DNA of 64,000 bases, taken from NCBI RefSeq assembly GCF_002973525.1, contig NZ_PVEN01000015.1, positions 62,001-126,000 on the forward strand, given 5' to 3'. The stretch is from Paraburkholderia sp. BL21I4N1. GTDB lineage: Bacteria > Pseudomonadota > Gammaproteobacteria > Burkholderiales > Burkholderiaceae. How positions within the stretch are numbered: position 1 is the first letter of the stretch; each line of letters starts with the position of its first letter. Made by a program: the position numbers and the translations under genes. A model generated the notes under the pieces. That model had not been told where the DNA came from. It saw only the letters and a program-made list of their open reading frames with translations, and did not search any database. Below are positions 50,255 to 59,446 of this stretch, one piece after another.

Positions 50255-52819
50255 ATGAGCCCCACTGCAGGCCATATTGTTTTGCTCGCGCCAATGACCG
50301 GTCCGGTCGTGCCGCTCGCGAAGGTGCCCGACCCTGTGTTTTCGGGCGGCATGTTCGGCGACGGCATTGGCGTCGATCCGCTCGAGGGGCGACTCGTCGC
50401 GCCGTGCGACGGCACCGTCACGCATCTCGCACGCACGGGCCATGCGGTCACGCTGGCCACCGCCGACGGCGCGGAGATCCTGCTGCATATCGGTATCGAC
50501 ACGGTCGAACTGAACGGCAAGGGCTTTGCGCCGATGGTCGCGCAAGGCGCCCACGTGCGTGCCGGCGACATCCTGATCGAGTTCGATCAGGACCAGGTCG
50601 CGCTTAACGCACCGAGCCTGGTGTCGGTGATCGCGATTGCCAATTCGGACGCGTTCGAAATCGTCGAGCGCGTGGAAGGCGGCATGCTGAAGGCCGGTGA
50701 AACGCCGCTGCTGGTGCTGCGTGCCCGCGACGGCGCCGTCGCCGAAGCGTCGCGCCAGGCGAGTGCCACGAATGTGACGGAAGAAGCGCGCCAGCAGGTC
50801 ACGCTGGTTCACGCGGGTGGTTTGCATGCGCGTCCGGCGGCGCGTGCCCGTGAAGCGGCGCGCGGTTTCGACGCGCGGGTCGAAGTGCGTTACGAAGGGC
50901 GCAAGGCGGCGATCGAAAGCGTGGTCGGTTTGCTCGGTCTGGGTGCGGGCGAAGGCGCGACCGTCGAATTGCTCGGCGTCGGCCCGCAAGCCAAAGCCGC
51001 GATCGACGCGATCGCCCACGAATTGACGCGCGAAGCGCACGGCGAAGCCGAAGAAAAGCCCGCACGTCAAAGCTCGCCCGCGCCGCAGGCGGTCGTGCGT
51101 CCGGCGGGTGAGGCGCTCGCGCCGAATACGCTCGCGGGCGTGTGCGCCGCGCCGGGCGTCGCGGTCGGCAAGCTGGTGCGTTGGGACGACGCGGACATCG
51201 ATCCGCCGGAGAAGGCGAACGGCACGTCGGCGGCGGAAAGCCGTCTGCTCGACAAGGCGATCGCCACCGTCGACGCGGACCTCGGTACGACCGTGCGCGA
51301 TGCGTCGCAACGCGGCGCGGTGGGTGAAGCGGGCATTTTCGCGGTGCATCGCGTGTTGCTCGAAGATCCGACGCTGCTCGACGCGGCGCGCGATCTGATC
51401 AGCCTCGGCAAGAGCGCGGGTTTTGCGTGGCGCGACGCGATCCGCGCGCAGATCGCGATTCTGTCGAATATCGAAGACGCGTTGCTCGCCGAACGTGCCG
51501 CCGATCTGCGCGACATCGAAAAGCGCGTGCTGCGCGCACTGGGTTATACGAACGCAGCGGCACGTGTGCTGCCGGAAGAAGCCGTGCTCGCGGCCGAAGA
51601 ATTCACGCCGTCGGATCTGTCGACGCTGGATCGCTCGCGCGTTACTGCGCTGGTCATGGCGCGCGGCGGTGCGACCTCGCACGCGGCGATTCTCGCGCGG
51701 CAGGCCGGGATTCCCGCGCTGGTTGCCGTGGGCGATGCCTTGCACGCGATTCCCGAAGGCACGCAAGTCGTGGTGAACGCCACCACCGGCCGGCTTGAAT
51801 TCGCGCCGACCGAACTCGACGTGGAACGCGCGCGCACGGAACGCAGCCGCCTCGCTAACGTGCGCGAAGCGAACCGCCGCACGTCGCAGCAAGCCGCCGT
51901 GACCGCCGACGGCCGCGCGATCGAAGTGGCCGCGAACATCGCCACGCTGGACGACGCCAAAATCGCCGTCGACAACGGCGCCGATTCCGTCGGCCTGTTG
52001 CGCACCGAACTGCTGTTCATTCACCGCGCCGCGGCGCCGACCACGGACGAACACCGTCAAAGCTATCAGTCGATCGTCGACGCCTTGAGCGGGCGCACCG
52101 CGATCATTCGCACGCTCGACGTCGGCGCCGACAAGGAAGTCGATTACCTGACGTTGCCGCCCGAACCGAATCCGGCGCTCGGCCTGCGCGGCATTCGTCT
52201 CGCGCAAGTACGCCCGGATCTGCTCGACGACCAGTTGCGCGGTCTGCTGGCCGTGCAGCCGCTTGGCGCCGTGCGCATTCTGCTGCCGATGGTGACCGAC
52301 GCGGGTGAACTGATCCGCATCCGCAAACGCATCGACGAATTTGCCCGCGAGTTGGGCCGCACCGAGCCGATCGAAGTCGGCGTGATGATCGAAGTGCCGT
52401 CGGCGGCCTTGCTGGCCGATCAGCTGTCGCAATACGCGGACTTCCTGTCTATCGGCACCAACGATCTGACGCAGTACACGCTCGCCATGGACCGCTGTCA
52501 GGCCGACCTCGCCGCACAAGCCGACGGCTTGCATCCGGCCGTGTTGCGCCTGATTGCGGCCACCGTGCAAGGCGCGGCAAAGCACGGCAAATGGGTCGGC
52601 GTGTGCGGTGCGCTCGCCGGCGATCCGGTGGCGATGCCGCTGCTCGTCGGCCTCGGCGTGACCGAACTGTCGGTCGATCCGGTGTCGGTGCCGGGCATCA
52701 AAGCGCGCGTGCGCAATCTCGATTATCAGTTGTGTCGCCAGCGCGCCCAGGATGCCTTGGCGCTCGAATCGGCACAGGCGGTAAGAGCAGTGAGCCGCGA
52801 AACCTGGCCGCTGGACTGA
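50255..52819 (+). CDS. nagF: PTS IIA-HPr-EI fusion for N-acetylglucosamine (854 aa)
   Basis: A glucose-type IIA domain (residues 1-155; GDGIGVDPLEGRLVAPCDG; phospho-His78 in LLHIGIDTVELNGKG) leads to an HPr domain (phospho-His191 in GGLHARPAARA) and an EI domain from about residue 285. The EI phospho-His is near 476 in GGATSHAAILARQAG; FLSIGTNDLTQYTLAMDRCQ follows. GAGGAG nine bases before ATG 50255 supports the start; an ATG at 50228 is possible. It phosphorylates the transporter encoded next. Confidence 0.95.
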   Translation: MSPTAGHIVLLAPMTGPVVPLAKVPDPVFSGGMFGDGIGVDPLEGRLVAPCDGTVTHLARTGHAVTLATADGAEILLHIGIDTVELNGKGFAPMVAQGAHVRAGDILIEFDQDQVALNAPSLVSVIAIANSDAFEIVERVEGGMLKAGETPLLVLRARDGAVAEASRQASATNVTEEARQQVTLVHAGGLHARPAARAREAARGFDARVEVRYEGRKAAIESVVGLLGLGAGEGATVELLGVGPQAKAAIDAIAHELTREAHGEAEEKPARQSSPAPQAVVRPAGEALAPNTLAGVCAAPGVAVGKLVRWDDADIDPPEKANGTSAAESRLLDKAIATVDADLGTTVRDASQRGAVGEAGIFAVHRVLLEDPTLLDAARDLISLGKSAGFAWRDAIRAQIAILSNIEDALLAERAADLRDIEKRVLRALGYTNAAARVLPEEAVLAAEEFTPSDLSTLDRSRVTALVMARGGATSHAAILARQAGIPALVAVGDALHAIPEGTQVVVNATTGRLEFAPTELDVERARTERSRLANVREANRRTSQQAAVTADGRAIEVAANIATLDDAKIAVDNGADSVGLLRTELLFIHRAAAPTTDEHRQSYQSIVDALSGRTAIIRTLDVGADKEVDYLTLPPEPNPALGLRGIRLAQVRPDLLDDQLRGLLAVQPLGAVRILLPMVTDAGELIRIRKRIDEFARELGRTEPIEVGVMIEVPSAALLADQLSQYADFLSIGTNDLTQYTLAMDRCQADLAAQADGLHPAVLRLIAATVQGAAKHGKWVGVCGALAGDPVAMPLLVGLGVTELSVDPVSVPGIKARVRNLDYQLCRQRAQDALALESAQAVRAVSRETWPLD

Positions 52820-52918
52820 GCACCACACAGTCCGCAGCCGGCTTCGCACAACGAAGACGTGAAGCTAGAAAATTCAACGACAACAGTCGACCACGAGACT
52901 AAGGATTGGAGGTAATCG

Positions 52919-54697
52919 ATGGATGGGAATCCGTTTCTGAAGATTCAGCGCCTGGGACGCGCGCTGATGCTGCCGATTGCGGTGCTGCCGGTTGCCGGCC
53001 TGCTGCTGCGCCTCGGCCAACCCGATGTGTTCAACATCAAGATGATCGCCGACGCCGGCGGCGCGATTTTCGACAACCTGCCGCTGCTGTTCGCGATCGG
53101 CGTGGCGGTCGGGTTCGCGAAAGACAACAACGGCGTGGCGGGTCTCGCGGGCGCGATCGGTTATCTGATCGAAATGGCGGTGATGAAGGACATCAACGAC
53201 AAGCTCAACATGGGCGTGTTGTCGGGGATCATCGCGGGGATTGTCGCGGGCTTGTTGTACAACAAGTACAAGGACATCAAGCTGCCCGATTACCTCGCGT
53301 TCTTCGGAGGGAAACGCTTCGTGCCGATTGTCACGGGGGTGGTCTGCCTCGTGCTCGGCATCGTGTTCGGGTACGTGTGGCAACCCGTGCAAGCTGTGAT
53401 CGATACGGCCGGTCATTGGCTGACCACGGCGGGTGCGCTCGGCGCGTTCGTGTTCGGCGTGCTGAACCGTCTGCTGCTCGTCACGGGTCTGCATCACATT
53501 CTCAACTCGCTGACGTGGTTTGTGTTCGGCACGTTCACGCCGCCGGGCGGCGTTGCGGTGACGGGCGATCTGCATCGCTTCTTCGCGGGCGACCCGACGG
53601 CCGGAACGTTCATGACGGGCTTCTTCCCGGTCATGATGTTCGGTCTGCCGGCCGCGTGTCTGGCCATGTTCCATGAAGCGCCGAAGGAACGCCGTGCGAT
53701 GGTTGGCGGCCTGCTGTTCTCGATGGCGCTCACCTCGTTCCTGACGGGCGTGACCGAGCCGATCGAATTCAGCTTCATGTTCCTCGCGCCGGTGCTGTAT
53801 GTGATTCACGCGCTGTTGACCGGCTTGTCGCTCGCGATCTGCTCGGCGCTCGGCATTCACCTCGGCTTCACGTTCTCGGCTGGCGCGATCGACTATGTGC
53901 TGAACTATGGCCTGTCGACGAAGGGCTGGATGGCGATTCCGATCGGCATCGTGTATTCGGTCGTGTATTACGGGCTGTTCCGCTTCTTCATCCGCAAGTT
54001 CAACATGGCGACGCCAGGTCGCGAACCCGCTGCTGCTGACGAACAGGTCGGATCGTTCGAGGCCGGTGGTTTCGTTTCGCCGGTGGCGGGCGCTGCGGTG
54101 CCGCGTGCGCAGCGGTATATCGCTGCGTTGGGCGGTGCGGCGAATCTGTCGGTGGTGGATGCTTGCACGACGCGTCTGCGGTTGTCGGTGGTCGATTCGA
54201 ACAAGGTCTCGGAAAACGATCTGAAGACGATCGGCGCGCGTGGCGTGTTGAAGCGCGGTTCGGGCAATGTGCAGGTGATCATCGGGCCGGAAGCGGACAT
54301 CATCGCGGATGAAATTCGTACGGTAATCGCGCAGGGTGGTGGCGAGACGGTGAAGGCGGCGAGTGTTGCGCCTGCTGCTGCCGTTGCGCCGGTGGCTGCT
54401 GCGGCAACTGCAGGTGGGCAAGGTGGTCCGCTCGATCCGGATCCGCTGCGCTGGCTTGCCGTGTTCGGCGGCGCGGGCAACGTGGTGTCGCTGGATGCGG
54501 TTGCGGCGACGCGTTTGCGCGTGGTCGTGCGCGATCCGTCGGCGGTGGATCGTCAGCGGCTCGCTACGCTCGATACGGCGTGGATCTCGGCGGATACGTT
54601 CCATATCGTCGTCGGCGATTCGGCACAACGCTATGCGGCGGTGCTGGCGACGCGTATGTCGGCGAATGGCGGCAATGCTTCGCCTTTGCCCGCGTGA
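52919..54697 (+). CDS. nagE: PTS GlcNAc transporter, IIC-IIB plus Cys-less second IIB domain (592 aa)
   Basis: The N-terminal IIC domain (about residues 1-360; TGLHHILNSLTWFVFGTF, TEPIEFSFMFLAPVLYV) moves and phosphorylates the sugar. A IIB domain follows with active-site Cys416 in VDACTTRLRLSVV. After an Ala-rich linker a second IIB-like domain appears (FGGAGNVVSLDAVAATRLRV), where the Cys position is Ala529. IIA is supplied by NagF. GGAGG six bases upstream supports the ATG. Confidence 0.94.
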   Translation: MDGNPFLKIQRLGRALMLPIAVLPVAGLLLRLGQPDVFNIKMIADAGGAIFDNLPLLFAIGVAVGFAKDNNGVAGLAGAIGYLIEMAVMKDINDKLNMGVLSGIIAGIVAGLLYNKYKDIKLPDYLAFFGGKRFVPIVTGVVCLVLGIVFGYVWQPVQAVIDTAGHWLTTAGALGAFVFGVLNRLLLVTGLHHILNSLTWFVFGTFTPPGGVAVTGDLHRFFAGDPTAGTFMTGFFPVMMFGLPAACLAMFHEAPKERRAMVGGLLFSMALTSFLTGVTEPIEFSFMFLAPVLYVIHALLTGLSLAICSALGIHLGFTFSAGAIDYVLNYGLSTKGWMAIPIGIVYSVVYYGLFRFFIRKFNMATPGREPAAADEQVGSFEAGGFVSPVAGAAVPRAQRYIAALGGAANLSVVDACTTRLRLSVVDSNKVSENDLKTIGARGVLKRGSGNVQVIIGPEADIIADEIRTVIAQGGGETVKAASVAPAAAVAPVAAAATAGGQGGPLDPDPLRWLAVFGGAGNVVSLDAVAATRLRVVVRDPSAVDRQRLATLDTAWISADTFHIVVGDSAQRYAAVLATRMSANGGNASPLPA

Positions 54698-54780
54698 TGG
54701 GGTGATCGTGTGACGGCGTCGTAACGGAGTGGGGCGGTTTCCGCCGTCTCCATTCAAGCGGCACGGCACGCAGCAACAAA

Positions 54781-54816
54781 AAAGCGGCACCTTGATTTTC
54801 TTCAAGGTGCCGCTTT
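54781..54816 (-). terminator. Terminator of the cyd operon (minus strand)
   Basis: AAAGCGGCACCTTGA (54781-54795) and its exact complement (54802-54816) form a 15-base stem with a six-base loop. The T-run lies on the minus strand (A-run 54777-54783 on plus), so it primarily ends cydP-cydA-cydB-cydX transcripts. Confidence 0.9.
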
Positions 54817-54858
54817 CGCGTTAATCGACCGGCTTCATTGCCGCCGGCGCGCGTCGCT

Positions 54859-54972
54859 TCAGCGCGTTCTAGCTTTAGCTTCCACCGGCTTGCGCGACTC
54901 CAGCCACATCACATTGATGATGCCGAACGCCAACGCCACGCCGATCCCAAGCAGCCAACTGAAATACCACAT
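54859..54972 (-). CDS. cydX: CydX, small subunit of cytochrome bd oxidase (37 aa)
   Basis: The product starts MWYFSWLLGIGVALAFGI and ends with a short charged tail (WLESRKPVEA), the classic CydX form. One helix in the inner membrane stabilises the bd oxidase. AGGAG six bases upstream supports the ATG, and it follows cydB by 29 bases. It is too short for standard gene calls. Confidence 0.92.
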   Translation of the reverse strand: MWYFSWLLGIGVALAFGIINVMWLESRKPVEAKARTR

Positions 54973-55001
54973 CACAAACTCCTGTTAAAACGTACTGCCG
55001 G

Positions 55002-56138
55002 TCAATACATCGAATGCTGGTTTTCTTCGAGCGCGGCGGCAGTCACCTTGCCGCGCATCACGCGATACACCCAGCTGGTGTAAATCAGAATCAGCGGCAG
55101 GAAGATGACGACCGCCACCAGCATGATCTGCAGCGTCATGCGGCTCGACGTCGAATCCCACACGGTCAAGCTGCTGCGGCCGTCGAGCGACGAGGGCATG
55201 ATGAACGGGAACATCGAAAAGCCCGCCGTCAGAATCACGCCGATAATCATCAACGCGGTCGACAGAAACGCGCTCTTCTCGAACCGCGAGCGTGCCAGCA
55301 ACAAAGCCAGCACACCGCCCACCAGACCCGCCACCGGCGCGGCCACCATCCACGGATAATTCGCGTAGTTGGTGAGCCACAGCCCAGGCGCGCCGATCAC
55401 GTTCTTCATCAGCGGATTGGCGACGGAATCGAGCGGCGGCGCGTCGATCACCTGATAGCCGCCGATCACCGTCGCGATCAGCACACCGGCGATCAGGAAT
55501 AGCACCACGCCCACCAGCGAAGCAATCCGCAGCGCGAGCGAGGCCCGCTCGGCCACCACGCCGTCCGACTTCATCTTCACGAAGGCCGCGCCATGCGCCG
55601 CCAGCATCGACACGCTCACCAGCCCGCACAACACCGCGAACGGATTGAGCAGCGCGAAGAAGCCGCCGTGATAGGTGACGCGCAGGTCGGTATCGAACGC
55701 GAACGGCACGCCTTGCAGCAGGTTGCCGAACGCGACGCCGATCACCAGCGAAGGCACGAAGCCGCCGACGAACAGCGCCCAGTCCCAAGCGCTGCGCCAG
55801 CGCGGGTCTTCACGTTTGCTGCGGTAGTCGAAGCCGACCGGCCGGAAGAACAGCGAGAACAGCACCAGCAACATGGCGAAGTAGAAGCCCGAGAACGAGG
55901 CCGCGTACACCAGCGGCCAAGCCGCGAACATCGCGCCGCCGGCCGTGATGAACCACACCTGGTTGCCTTCCCACGTGGCACCGACCGTGTTCACGACAAT
56001 GCGCCGCTCGGCATCGGTCTTTGCGATGAACGGCAGCAGAATCGCCGCGCCCATGTCGAAGCCGTCGGTGAGCGCGAAGCCGATCAGCAGCACGCCGATC
56101 AGCACCCACCAGATCAGTTTGAGGGTTGCGTAATCCAT
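55002..56138 (-). CDS. cydB: Cytochrome bd ubiquinol oxidase subunit II (378 aa)
   Basis: KLIWWVLIGVLLIGFALTDGFDMG, FRPVGFDYRSKREDPRWR, TTEQ-type hydrophobic blocks and the end FPFIMPSSLDGRSSLTVWDS are typical of CydB. It pairs with CydA to hold hemes b595 and d. The 35-base spacing from cydA and cydX indicates one operon. Confidence 0.96.
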   Translation of the reverse strand: MDYATLKLIWWVLIGVLLIGFALTDGFDMGAAILLPFIAKTDAERRIVVNTVGATWEGNQVWFITAGGAMFAAWPLVYAASFSGFYFAMLLVLFSLFFRPVGFDYRSKREDPRWRSAWDWALFVGGFVPSLVIGVAFGNLLQGVPFAFDTDLRVTYHGGFFALLNPFAVLCGLVSVSMLAAHGAAFVKMKSDGVVAERASLALRIASLVGVVLFLIAGVLIATVIGGYQVIDAPPLDSVANPLMKNVIGAPGLWLTNYANYPWMVAAPVAGLVGGVLALLLARSRFEKSAFLSTALMIIGVILTAGFSMFPFIMPSSLDGRSSLTVWDSTSSRMTLQIMLVAVVIFLPLILIYTSWVYRVMRGKVTAAALEENQHSMY

Positions 56139-56173
56139 GATGATCTTTTCCCTTGATGCTCAGTGGCGGCGCA

Positions 56174-57769
56174 TCAGGCGGCCGTGTTGGTCGGCAGCGG
56201 CTGATTCAGCGGCGGTTGCTGTTCGTGGTGGTAGCGGCCCGTATGCAGCGACGACGGTCCCAGGCGCGCGTACTTGAACATCAGCATGATTTCGATGATG
56301 AACAGAACCGTGTAGAACACCACGAAGCCGCCGATGCTCAGATACAGATCCGTCGGCGTCAGGCTCGACGCGGAGAGGCTGGTCGGCAGGATGCCGGCAA
56401 TCGTCCACGGTTGACGGCCCACTTCAGCCACGATCCAGCCGAACTCGGCTGCGAGCCACGGCAACGGAATCGCCCACACCGCCCAGCGCAGGAACCAGCG
56501 GCGCTTTTCCAGCAGCAGCGAGCGTTGCGCGCAGAACCAGAACGCCGTCACGAAGGTCGCGAGGAACAGGATGCCGAGGCCCACCATCAGGCGGAACGAG
56601 AAGAACACGGGAGCGACCGGCGGAATCGTCTTCTTCGCCGCCTGGACGATCTGGTCCGGCGTGGCGTCGGTGACGTTCGCGGTGAACTGCTTGAGCATCA
56701 GGCCGTAGCCGAGGTCTTTCTTGTGCGCGTCGAAGGCGGCTTTGGCTTCGTCGGTAGCGTCGCCCTGTTTGAGCTTTTGCAGCGCGGCGTAGGCCAGCAT
56801 GCCGTTCCTGATACGCACTTCGTTTTGCGCCATCAGGTCTTTCAGGCCGACCACGGGTTCATCGACCGAGCGGGTGGCGATCAGGCCGAGCGCGTAGGGA
56901 ATCCGGATCGCGTAGTCCGTGCGCTCTTCCTTCTGATTCGGAATGCCGATGATCGTGAACGGCGCGGGCGCCGGCGCGGTTTCCCATTCGGATTCGATCG
57001 CGGCCAGTTTCACCTGCTGAACTTCACCCGTGCGGTAGCCGGACTCGTCGCCGAGCACGATCACGCACAGCGTCGACGCCAGACCGAAGCCGGCGGCAAT
57101 CGCGAACGAACGCAGCGCGAATTCGGTGTCGCGGCGCTTGAGTAGATACCACGACGACACGCCGAGCACGAACATCGACGCGGTCACATAACCGGCCGAC
57201 ACGGTGTGCACGAACTTCACCTGCGCGACCGGGTTGAACAGCACGGAGAAGATGCTGTCGAGTTCCATCCGCATGGTCTGGTAGTTGAAGGTGGCGCCGA
57301 CCGGATTGTTCATCCAGCCGTTGGCGACCAGAATCCACAGCGCGGACAGATTCGAGCCGAGCGCGACGAGGAACGTGACCATTACGTGCTGCACTTTCGA
57401 GAGCCGCTTCCAGCCGAAGAAGAACAGACCGACGAAGGTCGATTCCAAAAAGAACGCCATCAAGCCTTCAACGGCGAGCGGCACGCCGAAAATATCGCCG
57501 ACGTAGTGCGAGTAGTACGACCAGTTGGTGCCGAACTGGAATTCCAGCGTGAGCCCGGTGGTCACGCCCATCGCGAAATTGATCCCGAAAAGCTTGCCCC
57601 AGAACTGGGTCATATCCTTGTAGATCTGCTTGCCGGTCATCACGTAGACGGATTCCATGATGACGAGCAGCCACGACAGGCCAAGCGTGAGCGGCACGAA
57701 CAGAAAGTGATAAAGCGCCGTGATGGCGAACTGGAGGCGCGATAGTTCTACGACTTCGCTAACGGGCAT
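56174..57769 (-). CDS. cydA: Cytochrome bd ubiquinol oxidase subunit I (531 aa)
   Basis: LQFAITALYHFLFVPLTLGL carries the heme b595 His, SGYRTGEVQQVKLAAIESEW marks the start of the Q-loop, and EVGRQPWTI is the GRQPW signature. At 531 residues it has the long Q-loop of the L-type. I chose ATG 57769 for its AAGG; GTG at 57778 is the longer option. The start overlaps cydP by 11 bases. Confidence 0.96.
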   Translation of the reverse strand: MPVSEVVELSRLQFAITALYHFLFVPLTLGLSWLLVIMESVYVMTGKQIYKDMTQFWGKLFGINFAMGVTTGLTLEFQFGTNWSYYSHYVGDIFGVPLAVEGLMAFFLESTFVGLFFFGWKRLSKVQHVMVTFLVALGSNLSALWILVANGWMNNPVGATFNYQTMRMELDSIFSVLFNPVAQVKFVHTVSAGYVTASMFVLGVSSWYLLKRRDTEFALRSFAIAAGFGLASTLCVIVLGDESGYRTGEVQQVKLAAIESEWETAPAPAPFTIIGIPNQKEERTDYAIRIPYALGLIATRSVDEPVVGLKDLMAQNEVRIRNGMLAYAALQKLKQGDATDEAKAAFDAHKKDLGYGLMLKQFTANVTDATPDQIVQAAKKTIPPVAPVFFSFRLMVGLGILFLATFVTAFWFCAQRSLLLEKRRWFLRWAVWAIPLPWLAAEFGWIVAEVGRQPWTIAGILPTSLSASSLTPTDLYLSIGGFVVFYTVLFIIEIMLMFKYARLGPSSLHTGRYHHEQQPPLNQPLPTNTAA

Positions 57770-58019
57770 GTGGATCACCTTGGGACGGATGGGAGGCCGG
57801 CACGGACAACAGCGCCTGCGCGACTTGTTCAGGCGGCAGCGACATATGCTCCGCCTGCGGATGATTGAAGAATGCGTATTTGAGCGCCATCAGCAGAGCG
57901 AATTTGATGGCGAGGACGATGGCGATGTCCCGCGCCAACGTCGGACCGCGCACCCAGCGGTCGAACCGTTTGCGCAGGTTCGAGCGGGGGCGGTGGTTGC
58001 GTTTGAGGGCTATGGTCAT
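57759..58019 (-). CDS. cydP: CydP, small cytochrome bd-associated protein (86 aa)
   Basis: A basic N-terminus (NHRPRSNLRKRFDRWVRGP) is followed by one helix (IAIVLAIKFALLMALKYAFF) and a polar tail. This pattern is the putative small subunit CydP, found upstream of cydA in beta- and gammaproteobacteria. The 3' end overlaps cydA. The start at 58019 fits the family; 17 codons more are open upstream. Confidence 0.88.
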   Translation of the reverse strand: MTIALKRNHRPRSNLRKRFDRWVRGPTLARDIAIVLAIKFALLMALKYAFFNHPQAEHMSLPPEQVAQALLSVPASHPSQGDPHAR

Positions 58020-58171
58020 GATCGGTCGAAGGCGACTTCTCGCCGGTGAGTCCGGCTGGATCCAGGCCACGTGAGCGGTCTGGCGAGTGCATCCCGATTC
58101 TAGGAGCAGAACCCTGTGCGCATCATTTCAGCGCTGCGGCATTGGGTCGCGAAGCTCGCCCCGTTCGAACA

Positions 58172-58200
58172 GTATTGCTATCTGGTTTGTGATACGTCAA
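58172..58200 (-). promoter_or_regulatory. Candidate promoter of the cyd operon
   Basis: On the minus strand TTGACG (58200 to 58195) and CAATAC (58177 to 58172) are 17 bases apart, about 150 bases before cydP. I found no clear FNR/Anr site (TTGAT-N4-ATCAA) beside it, so oxygen control is not shown. It shares the 58020-58358 spacer with the rpoH terminator. Confidence 0.5.
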
Positions 58201-58270
58201 GAAAACGTATGCCGACTGGGCCAGGCCACGTATGGGCTGGGGCGCGGCGAACATCTTGCCGCGCGGACGA

Positions 58271-58305
58271 AAAAAAGCCCCGCCGTCTTGCGAGGGCGGG
58301 GCTTT
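58271..58305 (-). terminator. Intrinsic terminator of rpoH (minus strand)
   Basis: AAAGCCCCGCC (58274-58284) and GGCGGGGCTTT (58295-58305) form an 11-base stem with a ten-base loop. On the minus strand a run of T follows. It lies 54 bases after the rpoH stop. Confidence 0.92.
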
Positions 58306-58358
58306 ACGGCCAGTTGGCGTTGGCCTGGCGGTGCGCTTCGTGGCGAAGGTTTCAGGCC

Positions 58359-59294
58359 TTACGCATATTCGGTCAGCGCGCCGCGCATCTTCTTCATGGC
58401 GCTGGCTTCGATCTGGCGAATCCGTTCCGCCGACACGCCGAACTCGTCGGCGAGTTCGTGCAGTGTCGAGCCGCCCGAACCGTCGTCTTCCACCTTCAGC
58501 CAGCGTGCCTCGATAATGCGGCGGCTGCGGGCGTCCAGCGCGTCCAGCGCGCTCGCGATACCGTCGCTTTGCAGCTTGTCGCGTTGGCGCGAAGCCAGCA
58601 CGGCGGTCGGTTCGCTATGCGAGTCGGCCAGATAGGCGATCGGCGCGTACGCTTCTTCGCCGTCTTCGACCTGACCTTCGAGCGCGATATCGCCGCCCGA
58701 CAAACGCGTTTCCATTTCGGAGACTTCTTCGCGCTTCACGTTCAGTTCTTTGGCCAGATCGTCGATCTGGTCCGGCGTGAACGCGCCCAGCCCCTGCTTG
58801 TGGCTACGCAGGTTGAAGAACAGCTTGCGTTGCGCCTTGGTGGTGGCGACCTTCACCATCCGCCAGTTGCGCAGAATGTATTCGTGGATCTCAGCCTTGA
58901 TCCAGTGCATGGCGTACGACACGAGGCGCACGTTCTGCTCCGGGTCGAAGCGCTTCACGGCCTTCATCAGGCCGATATTGCCTTCCTGGATCAGGTCGGC
59001 GTGCGGCAGGCCGTAACCGAGGTAATTGCGCGCGATCGACACGACCAACCGCAAGTGCGACAGCACCATACGGCGCGCGGACTCGAGGTTGTCCTGCTCG
59101 CGAAATTCGGTGGCGAACTGGCGTTCTTCCGCCGGCGTCAGCATCGGAATCCGATTAACGGCCTGGATGTAGGCGTCGATATTGCCCAGTTGACCAGGCA
59201 GCAGCGAGGAATGCGAGAGCGCCAGTGCACCTGCCGAAGCGGCCTTAGCCGCCGACGGGCTCAGAGTACTCGGAAGGGTCATTGCATGGCTCAC
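58359..59294 (-). CDS. rpoH: RpoH, heat-shock sigma factor sigma-32 (311 aa)
   Basis: NLESARRMVLSHLRLVVSIAR and the region 2 block GYGLPHADLIQEGNIGLMKA identify a group 3 sigma factor. KAQRKLFFNLRSHKQG is the RpoH box, and the end STLHELADEFGVSAERIRQI is the region 4.2 helix-turn-helix. I chose GTG at 59294 because AAAGGAG lies eight bases upstream; ATG at 59282 is the alternative. It directs heat-shock transcription. Confidence 0.96.
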   Translation of the reverse strand: MSHAMTLPSTLSPSAAKAASAGALALSHSSLLPGQLGNIDAYIQAVNRIPMLTPAEERQFATEFREQDNLESARRMVLSHLRLVVSIARNYLGYGLPHADLIQEGNIGLMKAVKRFDPEQNVRLVSYAMHWIKAEIHEYILRNWRMVKVATTKAQRKLFFNLRSHKQGLGAFTPDQIDDLAKELNVKREEVSEMETRLSGGDIALEGQVEDGEEAYAPIAYLADSHSEPTAVLASRQRDKLQSDGIASALDALDARSRRIIEARWLKVEDDGSGGSTLHELADEFGVSAERIRQIEASAMKKMRGALTEYA

Positions 59295-59356
59295 GTGGAA
59301 AACTCCTTTGGAATCAGACAAAAGCGTATTCAGGTAAACGACTCCAGCGTTGGATG

Positions 59357-59383
59357 TTAGCACTCTGATTTCCCGAGTGCTAA
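59357..59383. promoter_or_regulatory. CIRCE operator (HrcA site) at the rpoH promoter
   Basis: TTAGCACTC (59357-59365), nine bases, then GAGTGCTAA (59375-59383) is a perfect CIRCE element, the operator of the HrcA repressor. It overlaps the -10 of the rpoH promoter, so HrcA should block rpoH until heat stress titrates it. Confidence 0.95.
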
Positions 59384-59409
59384 TACTTAGAGGCCGTAGG
59401 GACATCCAA
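59380..59409 (-). promoter_or_regulatory. Promoter of rpoH
   Basis: On the minus strand TTGGAT (59409 to 59404) and TATTAG (59385 to 59380) are 18 bases apart. The -10 lies in the CIRCE operator. A leader of about 80 bases precedes the GTG start. Confidence 0.65.
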
Positions 59410-59422
59410 GTTCCGCAAATTC

Positions 59423-59446
59423 CTATTGAAATTTGGATTTCAATAG
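59423..59446. promoter_or_regulatory. Perfect inverted repeat upstream of the rpoH promoter
   Basis: CTATTGAAAT (59423-59432) and ATTTCAATAG (59437-59446) flank a four-base spacer. It lies 14 bases upstream of the rpoH -35, between rpoH and pagL. It could bind a regulator of either gene. The remaining spacer to 59657 is AT-rich; a TAGAAT at 59603-59608 may be a pagL -10, without a clear -35. Confidence 0.6.

Noticed and set aside
58020..58358. FNR/Anr site controlling the cyd operon
   Set aside because: No TTGAT-N4-ATCAA-like sequence found near the promoter.
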